Source: Flavobacteriales bacterium CG_4_9_14_3_um_filter_32_8
GTDB lineage: Bacteria; Bacteroidota; Bacteroidia; Flavobacteriales_E; Vicingaceae
Direction: 5' to 3'
NCBI GenBank assembly: GCA_002790175.1
Contig: PFUQ01000047.1
Coordinates: forward strand, 1-15,081
DNA: 15,081 bases
Shown here: positions 14,791 to 15,081 of the stretch, one piece after another
Numbering within the stretch: the first letter of the stretch is position 1
How the letters are laid out: every line of letters begins with the position of its first letter
Position numbers and translations under genes: made by a program
The notes under the pieces: model-generated
What the model was told of the DNA's origin: nothing
The model's input: the letters and a program-made list of their open reading frames with translations, nothing else
Databases searched by the model: none

Positions 14791-15081
14791 TCAAAACAAA
14801 TTCCCTTGATTCGGTGTTTTAATTTTTCCTAAATGATGATAGGCTTTTTCGGTAGCTTCTCTTCCTCTTGGAGTACGCATTAAAAAACCTTCTTTAATTA
14901 AAAAGGGCTCGTAAACTTCTTCAATTGTTCCAGCTTGTTCACTCACAGCAGTAGCTATGGTTGTTAAGCCAACTGGTCCTCCTTTAAATTTATCGATAAT
15001 GGCTAAGAGAATACGGTTGTCCATATCGTCTAGCCCATATTTATCTACGTTTAAAGCATCTAACCCATAAAGAGCAATTTC
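14791..15081 (-). CDS. ruvB: Holliday junction helicase motor RuvB, C-terminal end (5' part beyond window)
   Basis: The minus-strand frame is open from the right edge to a TGA at 14791, giving the last 96 residues of a protein usually near 340. It matches the RuvB winged-helix end: EIALYGLDALNVDKYGLDDMD, then FKGGPVGLTTIA, TIEEVYEPFLI, and the near-invariant RTPRGREAT followed by AYHHLG. This domain contacts DNA; the AAA+ motor lies beyond the window. RuvB pairs with RuvA, whose gene is on the same strand at 3549-4130. The 79-bp convergent gap to ubiX (14712-14790) shows no clear terminator hairpin. Confidence 0.97.
   Translation of the reverse strand, partial: EIALYGLDALNVDKYGLDDMDNRILLAIIDKFKGGPVGLTTIATAVSEQAGTIEEVYEPFLIKEGFLMRTPRGREATEKAYHHLGKIKTPNQGNLF

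Overview
The window is AT-rich and reads as a chromosomal segment of a Bacteroidota bacterium, most likely in or near Flavobacteriales. The evidence is SprA (the type IX secretion translocon), two proteins with C-terminal T9SS sorting domains, a DUF6029-type barrel, Omp28-like proteins, TAnnTTTG promoter elements, and start codons with no obvious Shine-Dalgarno sequence. I cannot name a genus. There are no RNA genes, CRISPR arrays, transposases or phage genes.

Left part (1-6463, minus strand): maeB, then ruvA, then the N-terminal half of sprA, which runs off the left edge. All read leftward. A heptad-phased inverted repeat fills the maeB-ruvA gap. sprA begins at a TTG codon 16 bp after the ruvA stop.

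Middle (6464-10170): a class III sirtuin without zinc cysteines (plus) converges with a T9SS cargo protein carrying four 15-residue Ca-binding-like repeats (minus). The two stop codons are 4 bp apart, and the terminator of the minus gene is a 28-bp perfect palindrome inside the last codons of the sirtuin. A second T9SS cargo, a multidomain Omp28-like protein with a CxxC site, is divergent from the first.

Right part (10171-14711, plus strand): a secreted TlpA-like thioredoxin, a DUF6029 outer-membrane barrel paired with an Omp28-like lipoprotein, and a PorT-like barrel paired with ubiX. Three short gaps each hold a hairpin terminator with a TAnnTTTG element in or directly after it. ubiX carries an in-frame palindromic repeat insertion. 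The C-terminal end of ruvB enters from the right on the minus strand.

The most interesting reading is an envelope thiol-disulfide locus (8389-13423). It holds two CxxCPDG Omp28 proteins, one predicted to be secreted by T9SS and one a lipoprotein, a WCxxC TlpA, and a barrel with a CxxxxC pair near its C-terminus. Whether they act together is inference from content and order.
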